A stretch of DNA of 64,000 nt from Nitrospirales bacterium (lineage in GTDB: Bacteria; Nitrospirota; Nitrospiria; Nitrospirales; UBA8639): contig JAJDBS010000079.1 in NCBI GenBank assembly GCA_029261235.1, positions 35,954 to 99,953 of the forward strand. Reading direction: 5' to 3'. This document shows, piece after piece, positions 32,703 to 43,184 of this stretch. A model generated the notes under the pieces. That model was given only the letters and a program-made list of their open reading frames with translations, did not search any database and was not told the DNA's origin. A program made the translations under genes and the position numbers. The stretch's first letter is position 1; the number at the start of each line of letters is the position of its first letter.

Positions 32703-35700
32703 GTGGAAGGAATCAACTCAATTAATGGAGAGGCACATTCAATGAACTGTCTAGTGTTGGTATTTAGTCGAAATCGCGCTATGCAATTGGACGCGACCCT
32801 ACGATCCTTCCTCCTCCATTGCCAAGATATTTCAACCTGTCAAATTCGTGTACTCTATACGACAACGGATACGAGGCATACTGAACAATATCAATGTCTC
32901 AAACAAGACTATGCCGAGTATCCCACCATTCAGTTTGTTCGAGAGCAAGATTTCCGCAGTGATGTGCTGGCTCTTCTGGCTTTATTTGACCATGTGTTAT
33001 TTCTTGTGGATGACAATATTTTCATCAGAAATTTCATTCTTCATGAAGGAATTTCCGTCTTATCCATGAAATCAAAGGTTCTGGGTGTATCATTGCGATT
33101 AGGTCGAAACACTACCTATTGTTATCCATTGGATAGCCCACAAACTTTACCATCCTTTTCAAACATATCTCCAGGCAACTCAGAGTTGTTGGGGTTTCGT
33201 TGGGTAGATGCCCAGCATGATTTTAGCTATCCATTAGAAGTTTCTAGTTCCTTGTATCGAACTGACGATCTCTATGATCTAATGTCTACGCTATCCTTTT
33301 CCAATCCTAATGCTCTTGAAGGCCAATTAGCTGAGCAAAAAGAACAGTTCATTCTCTCCACTCCAGACCTCGCTTGTTACGGACATTCGGTGACTTTCTG
33401 TAATCCGCTGAATATGGTCCAGACGGTGTGTCTCAATCGGGCAGCAACTGACCCGCAAGTGACTTCAGAGGGTTTAGCCGAAAAATTTCAGTTGGGCCAT
33501 CGTGTTGACGTGGAATCTTATGTAAATTTTACGCCTCAGTCCGCTCACCAGGAAGTCGATTTACACCTCACGTCTGTTCTTCATGGAAGCTCAGATGTTC
33601 AGCGATCAACCTCACCAGTCGTGGTGTCGGTTGTGATCCCTTGTTTCAACCAAGGTGAGTTTCTTTCAGAGGCTGTTGGTAGTGTTGTGGAGCAATCCTA
33701 TCAAGATTGGGAAATCATTATTGTGGATGATGGGAGTTCCGATTCCACGGCCCATGTTGCGGAGCAACTGAAAAAAGAATTTTCGGACAAAAATATCCAC
33801 CTACTTCAGCAAGTGAATCAAGGGTTAGCTTCTGCCAGGAATTCAGGTATTCGCATGGCGAAAGGTCGATATATTCTTCCTTTAGATGCTGATGATTGCT
33901 TGCACTCTGAGATGCTGGGAAAAACAGTACGTCTTCTTGAGGAGGATCCTTCTACGGCTATTGCCTATACAGATACAGTGACCTTTGGTTTACGAGAAGA
34001 AGTTTGGCTGACTGGGGGTCTTGTCCTCGAAGAAGAATGCGAAAGAAACTGTATTTGTTATTGCTCGCTCTTTCGTCGAGACATGTGGGCGGTGGTGGGT
34101 GGCTATAACCCCAATATGATTTGGGGATATGAAGACTGGGATTTTTGGATTTCGTGTTTAGAGAAAGGGTATTCCGGCAAACGTGTTCCCGAAGCTCTCT
34201 TTCGGTATCGCCTTCGTGAGGGCACCATGTATTCCCGAGCCTTACAACATGATGTGAAATTAAAAGCGCAGATTGTTGCCAATCATTTGCAACTTTATAA
34301 TGAGGCTACACAGGAATGGGCCGTTGATTTGTTAAATCAACATGGTCGATCACAAGCTTCCATGTCACAGGAACTCACTGAAAAGGCAGGAACTCTTTCT
34401 CTGACACCACAGACTCAAGTTTCCACTTACCCTATGCACAGCAACTCAAAAGAGTCTTTTGGAAGTGACGAAGCTCTTCCATTAGTCTCCGTTATTGTTC
34501 CTACCTATAACCGCGCAGAACGACTTCGGGAAACATTGACCAGTATTCTTGGGCAGACCTATGTTCAGTACGAAGTCATTGTGGTCAACGATGGAGGGGA
34601 AGATGTCGGAGATTTGGTTGCATCTTTCAATGACAAAAATAACGTTCATTATGTGAGGCATGCAAGCAATCGCGGTTTAGCAGCTGCGCGAAATAGTGGG
34701 TTAGGAGTGGCTCGCGGGAAATACATTGCTTACTTAGATGATGATGACCGTTTTTTACCGAAACATTTAGAGGTATTGGTCTCATTCTTGGAACAGAGCC
34801 AGTCTCAGATTGCATATACAGACGCATGGAGAATAGTTCAGAGTAAAGAAGAGGGAGAGTATACTGAAACGGGGCGAAGTGTGCCTTATTCTCACGATTT
34901 CGATCCTGATAAGTTGCTAATTACAAATTACTTTCCAGTTCTTTGTCTGATGCACGAAAAGGTATGTTTGGAGAAAACGGGAGGTTTTGATGAGATTTTA
35001 ACGACCCATGAAGATTGGGATTTATGGATTCGTCTGTCGCGGCATTTTGCTTTCGTTCATTTAAAAGAAGTTACCGCCGAATTTACTTGGAGGATAGATG
35101 GCAGTTCCATGACCAGTCGCATTTCTGAAGATTTCTTACGCACCCAAAAAATGATTTATAAGAAATATGATGAATATTTCTGTATTCAACCACATCTTAT
35201 TCCCGCAAGAGATCAAGCGGTACGTGATTTAGAAGCCAGAGAGAAGTCCCATCATATTGTCTGTTCCATCATTATTCCTGTCTTTAATAAAAAAGAGTTG
35301 ACGGAACAGTGCCTGCTGAATCTTGTTCAAGTCACGACTGAAATTTGTTACGAAGTCGTGATTGTAGATAATCACTCAACCGATGGCACGAGTGAATTTT
35401 TAGCTATGCTTGGTGGGGATGTTCACATCATTCGAAATGCAGAAAATCGCGGGTTTGCTAAGGCCTGTAATCAGGGAGGGCGTGTCGCAAGAGGTAAATA
35501 TTTAGTGTTTCTCAATAATGACACGATTCCTCAAGTGGGGTGGTTGGAGGCCTTGTTAGAAGAAGTAAATACTCATGCGGATGTTGCGGTGGTTGGGAGC
35601 AAATTACTATTCCCTGATAATACGATTCAACATGCTGGGATTGTATTTAATCGAACCAAAGGGCTCCCTTATCAATGGGGACGAGGTCATACCTCTTCTC

Positions 35701-38700
35701 CGATGTTCAATCATCGAAGGGAATTCCAAGCGGTAACCGCAGCATGTATGTTGGTGAGGCGCGAGAGCTTTGAGTCCGTAGATGGATTTGATGAACGATA
35801 TGTCAATGGATATGAAGATGTAGACTTATGTTTGAAAATTAAGGAACGTGGTGAAAAAGTCATCTATCAACCCAAAAGTTGTTTGTATCACTTAGAAGGA
35901 AAGTCTGAAGGCAGACAAGACCGTATGTCAGAAAATACAGAGTACTTTCTGAGCCGATGGGGCAAGGTGTGGTTAGAAGATGAAGATATTGTGTTTGATG
36001 AAGAACGAAATTTCATGACATTACATGCTCAACAGAACGATGGAGCGTTCCTTTTGGGAGACATGGGGAAAAACACAGAACATTCTCAAAGACAGGTCGT
36101 TGTAGAGGTTCAGAAACAGTTACTTGGGCATGTGAAGGGGCCTTTTCCTCAGAACGCTTCCATGGTGGCTCTTGCACAGAAGTTAGCTGAATATGAGCGT
36201 TGGCCCAGTGACTCTGGAGTCTTAACCTGGGGTGGCGCGGTGTGTCATTCCTTAGGTTTGTATGACCATGGTTTAGGATTTATTCAAAGAGCATTGAAAT
36301 TAGCAGATGAACCATTAATTCGACTTCTCTATGCGCAAGTCGCTATCAAAGCGGGGCGTTTAGTGGAAGCTCAGGAACAGCTCACGTCGCTCAAGCGCTC
36401 CAATTCATTTGGGAAGGATGCGTGTTTGGCTCAGGGAGTATTGTTTCTACAATTGAACGATTACGTGGAAGCCAAAGCTATCTTTCAATTGGTTTTGGCT
36501 GAGGATAGCACGCATATCAAAGCCCGTCTTGGCTTAGGTATGGCAGAAATGGGTGAAGGGAATGGAGCATCTGCTTTCAACAGTTTTCAAGCAGTTTTAA
36601 GCCAATGCCCTGATCATCGCGAAGCTATTGATTTACTTCTTCAGGCCGGAACTCAATTGAACGATTGGGTGAAATTATGTTCCGAACTCGAAAAATTCCA
36701 TAATCGAAATCCTAGTGATTGTGACATTCGATTTGCGTTGGCAAGTGTATATCTGAGGATGGGGTTAGTTGAAAAGGCAAAGTCCCACTACGAAACCCTA
36801 CAATTATGCGCTAAGGATTATGTTGGTCTCGATGACCTTGCCGCCAGCTTGTCCCGGTGTTCAATCATAGATTGCAGGAGCGAAGAACAACAATCTGCGG
36901 ATGATCAGAAATTACAAGACACTCAGCGACAAGACAAAATGAAGGGTCCGGGAAAGGAGAAATTAGAACGTGAGCAATTGGGCCAGAAAGCAGCGTCTTG
37001 CTCGTTTGAAAGTTCTGAAACTTCTCGGTTGTTGGTGAATTCTAGTCCTGTAGGGGTTTCCAATGCCATATATCCAGTGAAAGACCGAGTCTCGGTTATT
37101 GCGAATGATGTTTATGGTGCAGGGGTCCGCCTCTATAGTCCTTTGCGATCGTTAATGGAAAAGGAACAATTGATAGGCCGGATGTTTCTTGAAGTGGACA
37201 TGAATGAAAATACGGGTGAGTTGCCCATTGGTGCGAATGAAACCCTTGTTGTACAGCGAATCGCTAAACATATTGAGCCAAGATTGAAAGCGATGAAATC
37301 GCAAGGAATAAGAATCGTTCATGATTTCGATGATTTATTATGGAAGCTTCCGCAGGAAAACATCAATTATCAAATCATTACCTCTTCCATGTTGGATAGT
37401 TTCTTTCGAATCATGGGAGAAGCGGATTGTGTCACGGTTTCCACGGAACCTCTTCAAGAGGCTTTGGACGCACTGAACATAAAATCCATGGTCCTTCCGA
37501 ATTGTTTGTTTGGTGAGCATTGGAGCGATTTGAAACCCCATAGACGTACAGGACGGCGTCCTCGTGTTGGGTGGGCGGGGCAGGTGGGAGTTCATCAGGA
37601 GGATGTTGCCATTCTGCTTCCTTTGATCGAAATGTTAGGGCAGGAAGTGGAGTGGGTATTTTTAGGCGAAATACCTAAAGTCCAATCTGGTGTTCGTTTT
37701 GAGGCTGAGACCTATGGGATGGTGTCTGCACAAGACTTTCCGGCCAAGTTGGCCAGCTTGAACTTAGATTTGGCGCTGGCCCCTTTGGCTTTGAATGAAT
37801 TTAATGAAGCCAAAAGTGATTTGAGAGTTCTGCAGTATGGCATTTTAGGCTATCCAGTGGTGGGAACGGATATTTTTCCTTATCAATCAGCTCCACTAAC
37901 CAGAGTTCCCAATGATCCTACGTCGTGGGCTCGAGCGATTCGTGATCACATTAATAATCCAGATGCTTCAGCAGCACAGGGAGAAAAACTAAGGCAGTGG
38001 GTGCTGTCCCATAGAATGTTTGATCAATGGGCTTCTCGCTATCAAGAAGCGTGGCTTGGAGAGCCGAGCAAGCAAGTAGGGATGTTTGAATCTGAGTGTA
38101 TTCCACGTGTTTCTCTACCAGAATTTGAACTGGATAATGCAGGAGGGAAGGTGGCCTATATTTGTTCTATCATCATCCCCGTCTTTAACAAGGTAGACCT
38201 TACCTGTCAGTGCTTGACCCACTTAGCCAAGGTGACAGATGGGTGTTCCTATGAAGTGATTATTGTTGACAATGCATCAACAGATGGTACCGGGCCATTC
38301 CTCTCATCCTTAGAGGGCGATATTCAAATTATCACGAACGAATCTAATTTGGGTTTTGCCAAGGCCTGTAATCAGGGGGCAAAAGCTGCTAATGGGAAAT
38401 ATTTGGTGTTTTTAAATAATGACACCATTCCGCAAGAAGGATGGTTGAGCCCGTTGGTTGAGGAGGTCGAGCGAAATGCTGATGTTGCCGTTGTCGGGAG
38501 CAAATTGATTTTTCCAGATCATACGATTCAACATGCAGGTGTGGTTTTTCCTCGGAAAGTTTTCATGCCGTATCATATATTTAATGGGGCAGCAGAAAAT
38601 TTTCCTGCTGTCAACGTTCGTAGAGAATTCCAAGCGGTGACTGCGGCATGCATGTTAGTGAAACGAGAGTCTTTTGAGGCTGTTGGGGGATTTGATGAAG

Positions 38701-41700
38701 GATTTATTAATGGGTTTGAAGATGTAGATTTCTGTTTGAAAATTCGCGAAGGTGGTGAAAGAGTTGTCTACCAGCCCAAAAGCATACTGTTTCATCTTGC
38801 GCAACAAACTCCGGGTCGAAAAAATAAGGATAATGAGGAAAAGAATTGTCGAAGATTGAGGGAACGGTGGGAAGGGAAGGTCACTCCAGATGAAGATATG
38901 TATTACGTTTCAGAAGGATATAAACGTAGGATTTATGTGGAAAATGGAATATTGCGGGTGACCGTGACTCCTTTTGTTGATGAAAGAGAGAAGACACAAT
39001 GGCACAATTTAGAACACGTTCAAAGATTATTACTGCAAAATCAGTACACGAAAGAGAATGGATCTTCTTCGGAATATGAAGCAAAATTGCGCCCTCTCCT
39101 TTCCCATGCCTCTGAGTGGCCTAAAGATGTGGAAGCTCTCAGATGGGCTGCATTCATTTGCCATAAACATGAATTCCATGAAAATGAAAAAGATTTTTGG
39201 AATCAGATACTTGAGTTGGAGGATGATGCTGAAGCGCGTGGATATTTCGTTTCCTCTGCTCTGAAGCAGAATAACTTTTCCGACGCAAGGCAACACCTTC
39301 AAACTCTTCTCGTATCTCATCCTAAGCATGGAAATGGTCATTTTTTACAAGGAGTCTTATTTCTACGACTCACACAATATGTGCCCGCATCTGAATCGTT
39401 CCGTCTGGCTGTTGAATTAGGCTTTGATCATCTGAAGGCGGAAAAAGGGCTAGGCATGGCTTATTTGGGCATGGGGAATGCTGATGAATCATGGAGAGTC
39501 TACGACAAGGTCTTAGCGTATTGTCCTGATGATGTTGAAGTGATTAATGGATTACTCCAGGCTGGAACAGCTCTAGAACGCTGGGAGGAATTGGCGAATA
39601 TTCTATCTCACTATCTTGAACGTAATCCTCAAAACCTTGATATATGTTTTGCCTTGGCAAGCGTGGCCTATCGGGCGGGACAGTTAGGTCAGGCCAAGCA
39701 GCAGTTGGCTTTCTTGAAACTCATGAAACCAGCTTATGATGGACTATTCGACCTGGAGCGTCTTTTGTCCCAAACACCTTCGGTGAACTCTGTTGAAGCC
39801 ATCTTAACAAACTATCGTTGTGACGAGACCACCAAGGTGTGGAGGCGCTCGGGGTATCCTGGAATTGCGTATTCTGACGGCGACGAAATTGAGGGACGAT
39901 TAAAGCGCATTGTCGAAACCTCTAGCGATGTCAGCGTGATGTCGACTGAATTGGCAAGTCATTGCTGTGATTGGGCGACGCACTATCATCTATCCCGCCA
40001 ACGTGCGAATCTTTTACGTCCATTTGAATCTCAGTTGCAGGGAAAACTGATTCTTGAAATTGGTGCAGGGTGTGGTGCCATCACACGGTATCTGGGTGAG
40101 ATCGGAGCCGAAGTGCTGGCTCTGGAGGGTAGCCCCCGTCGTGCTTCCATTGCTGCCCTGCGTTGCCGAGAGCAAGCGAATGTGACGGTCGTTGCTGAGG
40201 CCATTCATGAATTTCAAAGAGTTCCCCAATTTGATGTCGTTACGCTCATTGGAGTCTTGGAATATGCCAGAAAGTTTTTCCCTGGTGAGGGAAGAGATCC
40301 TGTTGATGCCATGTTGAAATATGTCACGGGATTTTTGAAGCCTGGTGGAAGGTTGATCATTGCAATAGAAAATCAATTGGGTTTGAAATACTTTGCAGGT
40401 TTTCCGGAAGACCACATGGGCCAGCCCATGTTTGGAATTGAAGAACATTACGATGTCAGTAATGTTGTGACATTTGGACGGAAAGATCTCGGTGACCGCG
40501 TACGGGAGGCTGGACTCACCGAGAGTCAGTGGTGGTACCCATTTCCGGATTATAAGCTCCCAAGCCTTATGGTCTCCGAACAGGGTGCTGTACCTACTGA
40601 TGATATGGATCTGTTTTCACTTGTGCGACATGCCTGTTCTGAAGACCGACAATATCCTTCGAGCGTGAGCTTTAACCAAGGGAGAGCCTGGCGTCCAATT
40701 ATGCGCAATGGGCTTCTTCGCGAAATGTCGAATTCCTTTGTATTCGTCGCGTCTGATACTGAAATTCCTGTGCTGCCAGATAAGCCTTTGGCGTTGCACT
40801 ACGCCACGAATCGACGCTCGGAATTCGCCAAGAAAGTGCTTTTTTCACGGACGCAAGATGGTGAGGCGATGACCCATCAGATTGCACTATACCCTCAAGC
40901 CGTGCCAGATAAAAATTCGATGGTGAAACTGCGTCTTGAGCAAGCAGCTTTCATTCAAGGCCAGCTTTGGCAGGATCGTCTTGTCGATATTATGACCACA
41001 CCTGGGTGGACTGTTGATCACATCCAACAATGGTTCCAGGTTTGGCTTAAGGCCTTTTACTCTGCTGCCGGTTTGCAGAGTCATACTCATGTAATGTATG
41101 AAAAAATTCCTGGTACGTATGTTGACATGACTCCAAGAAATTTAATTATTGATCACGACGGAATAGGAAAGTTTTTTGATCAAGAATGGGAATATCTTGA
41201 GGCGATCCAGGTGGGGCTTGTGGTCTTTCGGGCACTCTTGACATCTATCGGGTACATGAAAAATGTTTGCTCTCCGTTAGAGCAATCAATCAGTCCGTCG
41301 TTGCAACTTGTGATGAAAATTGCCGAAAACGCTGGTTTCTCTTTTTCGACCCAAGACCTCAAAGAGTATATGGCATTCGAACGTGCTTTCCAGAAATGTA
41401 TTGAAGGGAGAGAACGCTTACACGATACGGGTTTGCATTCATCACAGGAGAATGAACGAGGGGTCGTTCAGCCGAAGGAGAGTCCGGCAACCCATCCCTC
41501 CGCCCCATCTGAGTTTGACTGTTCTATTATTATTCCAGTTTGTAACAGAATTGACCTCACAAGTCAGTGTTTGACGCACCTAGCCCAAGTGACACATGGG
41601 TGTTCGTACGAGGTTGTTGTTGTGGACAATGGATCTACAGATGAGACCAAAGAATTCTTGGCATCTTTGGGTGGAGATATTCGAATAATCACGAATGAAA

Positions 41701-43154
41701 GCAACCTTGGGTTTGCTAAGGCCTGTAATCAAGGTGCGTATGTCGCTCAAGGCCAATTTTTGGTGTTCTTAAATAATGATACGATCCCAAAGTCAGGCTG
41801 GCTAGCTCCCTTGGTTGGCGAGGTTCGCTCTCATGATGATGTGTCGATCGTTGGGAGTAAATTGTTATATCCCGACAATACAATTCAGCATGCTGGTGTC
41901 GTGTTTGATCGAAATTTTCAGAATCCCTATCATCTGTTTGGCGGTGTTTCAGAGAATTGTCCAGGGGTGAATATCCGTCGAGCGTTTCAAGCTGTGACGG
42001 CTGCATGTATGTTAGTCCGAAGAGAGGTATTTGAAGAGGTCGGTGGGTTTGATGAAGGGTTTGTAAATGGGTTTGAAGATGTCGATCTGTGTTTAAAAAT
42101 TCGTCAATTGGGGAAGAAAATTATCTACCAACCTCAAAGTTGTTTATATCATCTGGAAAGTCAAACGCCAGGAAGAAAAAAATATAATGAGACTAATTTG
42201 AAGCGGTTTTTAGATCGTTGGGGGAACCAGTGGCTGAATGATGAAGATTTGGTTACCTATCAAAACGGGTATATTCACCAATACTGCTTTGAGAATGAGA
42301 ACATAGAAGCTAAGTTGATCCCTACACATAAGGTTATAGATTTGGTGAGATGGAAGCGAACTGGGGATTTGCAACAACTTTTGTTAGGGCAAAAATTTCA
42401 GCCCTTGGAGAAGATGGTTGACAATCACAAGATTTGTGAACTGCTGGCTGATGTTGAATCATGGCCGAGTGACATTTCAATTTTGGACTGGGTCGGACGA
42501 GTCTGTGACACTCTGCAGTGCGAATCACTTGCCATACAATATTGGGAAAAATCACTCACACTTGGCGATCATCAGAAGGCAAGATTGGGGTTGGCCCGCG
42601 TTCATCTTAAGAACGGAAATACTCAAGCTGCACAAAATCATTTGGGTGTTTTAATACGTAAGTTTACGCCTGATGCCGAAGGGTGGTTATTGCAAGGAAT
42701 TCTTTCCATTCAGCAGAACAAATATTCCGAGGCTAAATGGGCTTGTGCGCAATCCTTCGCTCTAGATTCGGGGAATATTAATGCTCGATTGGGTTTAGGC
42801 ATGGCATGTATGGGGCTTGCTCAAACGACCGAAGCTTGGAATACTTTTCAGCAAGTGGTGGCCATTGATCCTGATCATGCAGAAGCTATTCGTAGTTTGA
42901 TTCAAGCGGGTACGGCCTTAAAGCGATGGCATGCTTTAGCAGAGCACTTAAGCCGATTTGTTGAACGGAATCCTACTGATTGCGATATCCGGTTTGCGTT
43001 GGCCGGAGTATTATTCCGAGCAGGAAGTCCTGACAAGGCTAAGGAGCATCTCACGTGCTTGCGTCTTGTTAAGCCAGATTATGAGGGTATAGAAGATTTA
43101 GAAAGGGTCTTGGTCACCCCGCAGTCCGAAAGCAATTTAGTTTCCGTTCGTTAG
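32703..43154 (+). CDS. Giant modular glycosyltransferase/methyltransferase/kinase-like protein (3483 aa)
   Basis: Start GTG 32703 sits 7 bases after AGAGGAGG; an in-frame TTG at 32664 lacks such a site. Approximate layout: GT-A-like domain 12-290; GT2 304-550 (SVVIPCFNQ, LPLDADDC); GT2 592-840 (SVIVPTYNR, YLDDDDRF); GT2 849-1070 with TPR to 1383; GT4/CgeB-like 1460-1787; GT2 1817-2040 with TPR to 2357; class I methyltransferase 2435-2680 (LEIGAGCGAITRY); kinase-like 2690-2900 (D2808, N2813, D2826); GT2 2937-3157 with TPR to 3470. The three SIIIPV-type GT2+TPR units, each about 535 residues, are clear copies (LGFAKACNQG, FLNNDTIP, FQAVTAACMLV in each). There is no signal peptide or membrane helix. 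Its place before fliC suggests glycan assembly for flagellin. Confidence 0.88.
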   Translation: MEGINSINGEAHSMNCLVLVFSRNRAMQLDATLRSFLLHCQDISTCQIRVLYTTTDTRHTEQYQCLKQDYAEYPTIQFVREQDFRSDVLALLALFDHVLFLVDDNIFIRNFILHEGISVLSMKSKVLGVSLRLGRNTTYCYPLDSPQTLPSFSNISPGNSELLGFRWVDAQHDFSYPLEVSSSLYRTDDLYDLMSTLSFSNPNALEGQLAEQKEQFILSTPDLACYGHSVTFCNPLNMVQTVCLNRAATDPQVTSEGLAEKFQLGHRVDVESYVNFTPQSAHQEVDLHLTSVLHGSSDVQRSTSPVVVSVVIPCFNQGEFLSEAVGSVVEQSYQDWEIIIVDDGSSDSTAHVAEQLKKEFSDKNIHLLQQVNQGLASARNSGIRMAKGRYILPLDADDCLHSEMLGKTVRLLEEDPSTAIAYTDTVTFGLREEVWLTGGLVLEEECERNCICYCSLFRRDMWAVVGGYNPNMIWGYEDWDFWISCLEKGYSGKRVPEALFRYRLREGTMYSRALQHDVKLKAQIVANHLQLYNEATQEWAVDLLNQHGRSQASMSQELTEKAGTLSLTPQTQVSTYPMHSNSKESFGSDEALPLVSVIVPTYNRAERLRETLTSILGQTYVQYEVIVVNDGGEDVGDLVASFNDKNNVHYVRHASNRGLAAARNSGLGVARGKYIAYLDDDDRFLPKHLEVLVSFLEQSQSQIAYTDAWRIVQSKEEGEYTETGRSVPYSHDFDPDKLLITNYFPVLCLMHEKVCLEKTGGFDEILTTHEDWDLWIRLSRHFAFVHLKEVTAEFTWRIDGSSMTSRISEDFLRTQKMIYKKYDEYFCIQPHLIPARDQAVRDLEAREKSHHIVCSIIIPVFNKKELTEQCLLNLVQVTTEICYEVVIVDNHSTDGTSEFLAMLGGDVHIIRNAENRGFAKACNQGGRVARGKYLVFLNNDTIPQVGWLEALLEEVNTHADVAVVGSKLLFPDNTIQHAGIVFNRTKGLPYQWGRGHTSSPMFNHRREFQAVTAACMLVRRESFESVDGFDERYVNGYEDVDLCLKIKERGEKVIYQPKSCLYHLEGKSEGRQDRMSENTEYFLSRWGKVWLEDEDIVFDEERNFMTLHAQQNDGAFLLGDMGKNTEHSQRQVVVEVQKQLLGHVKGPFPQNASMVALAQKLAEYERWPSDSGVLTWGGAVCHSLGLYDHGLGFIQRALKLADEPLIRLLYAQVAIKAGRLVEAQEQLTSLKRSNSFGKDACLAQGVLFLQLNDYVEAKAIFQLVLAEDSTHIKARLGLGMAEMGEGNGASAFNSFQAVLSQCPDHREAIDLLLQAGTQLNDWVKLCSELEKFHNRNPSDCDIRFALASVYLRMGLVEKAKSHYETLQLCAKDYVGLDDLAASLSRCSIIDCRSEEQQSADDQKLQDTQRQDKMKGPGKEKLEREQLGQKAASCSFESSETSRLLVNSSPVGVSNAIYPVKDRVSVIANDVYGAGVRLYSPLRSLMEKEQLIGRMFLEVDMNENTGELPIGANETLVVQRIAKHIEPRLKAMKSQGIRIVHDFDDLLWKLPQENINYQIITSSMLDSFFRIMGEADCVTVSTEPLQEALDALNIKSMVLPNCLFGEHWSDLKPHRRTGRRPRVGWAGQVGVHQEDVAILLPLIEMLGQEVEWVFLGEIPKVQSGVRFEAETYGMVSAQDFPAKLASLNLDLALAPLALNEFNEAKSDLRVLQYGILGYPVVGTDIFPYQSAPLTRVPNDPTSWARAIRDHINNPDASAAQGEKLRQWVLSHRMFDQWASRYQEAWLGEPSKQVGMFESECIPRVSLPEFELDNAGGKVAYICSIIIPVFNKVDLTCQCLTHLAKVTDGCSYEVIIVDNASTDGTGPFLSSLEGDIQIITNESNLGFAKACNQGAKAANGKYLVFLNNDTIPQEGWLSPLVEEVERNADVAVVGSKLIFPDHTIQHAGVVFPRKVFMPYHIFNGAAENFPAVNVRREFQAVTAACMLVKRESFEAVGGFDEGFINGFEDVDFCLKIREGGERVVYQPKSILFHLAQQTPGRKNKDNEEKNCRRLRERWEGKVTPDEDMYYVSEGYKRRIYVENGILRVTVTPFVDEREKTQWHNLEHVQRLLLQNQYTKENGSSSEYEAKLRPLLSHASEWPKDVEALRWAAFICHKHEFHENEKDFWNQILELEDDAEARGYFVSSALKQNNFSDARQHLQTLLVSHPKHGNGHFLQGVLFLRLTQYVPASESFRLAVELGFDHLKAEKGLGMAYLGMGNADESWRVYDKVLAYCPDDVEVINGLLQAGTALERWEELANILSHYLERNPQNLDICFALASVAYRAGQLGQAKQQLAFLKLMKPAYDGLFDLERLLSQTPSVNSVEAILTNYRCDETTKVWRRSGYPGIAYSDGDEIEGRLKRIVETSSDVSVMSTELASHCCDWATHYHLSRQRANLLRPFESQLQGKLILEIGAGCGAITRYLGEIGAEVLALEGSPRRASIAALRCREQANVTVVAEAIHEFQRVPQFDVVTLIGVLEYARKFFPGEGRDPVDAMLKYVTGFLKPGGRLIIAIENQLGLKYFAGFPEDHMGQPMFGIEEHYDVSNVVTFGRKDLGDRVREAGLTESQWWYPFPDYKLPSLMVSEQGAVPTDDMDLFSLVRHACSEDRQYPSSVSFNQGRAWRPIMRNGLLREMSNSFVFVASDTEIPVLPDKPLALHYATNRRSEFAKKVLFSRTQDGEAMTHQIALYPQAVPDKNSMVKLRLEQAAFIQGQLWQDRLVDIMTTPGWTVDHIQQWFQVWLKAFYSAAGLQSHTHVMYEKIPGTYVDMTPRNLIIDHDGIGKFFDQEWEYLEAIQVGLVVFRALLTSIGYMKNVCSPLEQSISPSLQLVMKIAENAGFSFSTQDLKEYMAFERAFQKCIEGRERLHDTGLHSSQENERGVVQPKESPATHPSAPSEFDCSIIIPVCNRIDLTSQCLTHLAQVTHGCSYEVVVVDNGSTDETKEFLASLGGDIRIITNESNLGFAKACNQGAYVAQGQFLVFLNNDTIPKSGWLAPLVGEVRSHDDVSIVGSKLLYPDNTIQHAGVVFDRNFQNPYHLFGGVSENCPGVNIRRAFQAVTAACMLVRREVFEEVGGFDEGFVNGFEDVDLCLKIRQLGKKIIYQPQSCLYHLESQTPGRKKYNETNLKRFLDRWGNQWLNDEDLVTYQNGYIHQYCFENENIEAKLIPTHKVIDLVRWKRTGDLQQLLLGQKFQPLEKMVDNHKICELLADVESWPSDISILDWVGRVCDTLQCESLAIQYWEKSLTLGDHQKARLGLARVHLKNGNTQAAQNHLGVLIRKFTPDAEGWLLQGILSIQQNKYSEAKWACAQSFALDSGNINARLGLGMACMGLAQTTEAWNTFQQVVAIDPDHAEAIRSLIQAGTALKRWHALAEHLSRFVERNPTDCDIRFALAGVLFRAGSPDKAKEHLTCLRLVKPDYEGIEDLERVLVTPQSESNLVSVR

Positions 43155-43184
43155 GGGGAAATTATTGCCGAGTCAAATCAGACG

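Noticed and set aside
35249-43110. Recurrent DNA in the giant gene as a mobile or CRISPR-like repeat
   Set aside because: The repeats are about 1.6 kb, coding, diverged at DNA level and in one frame; they are domain duplications.
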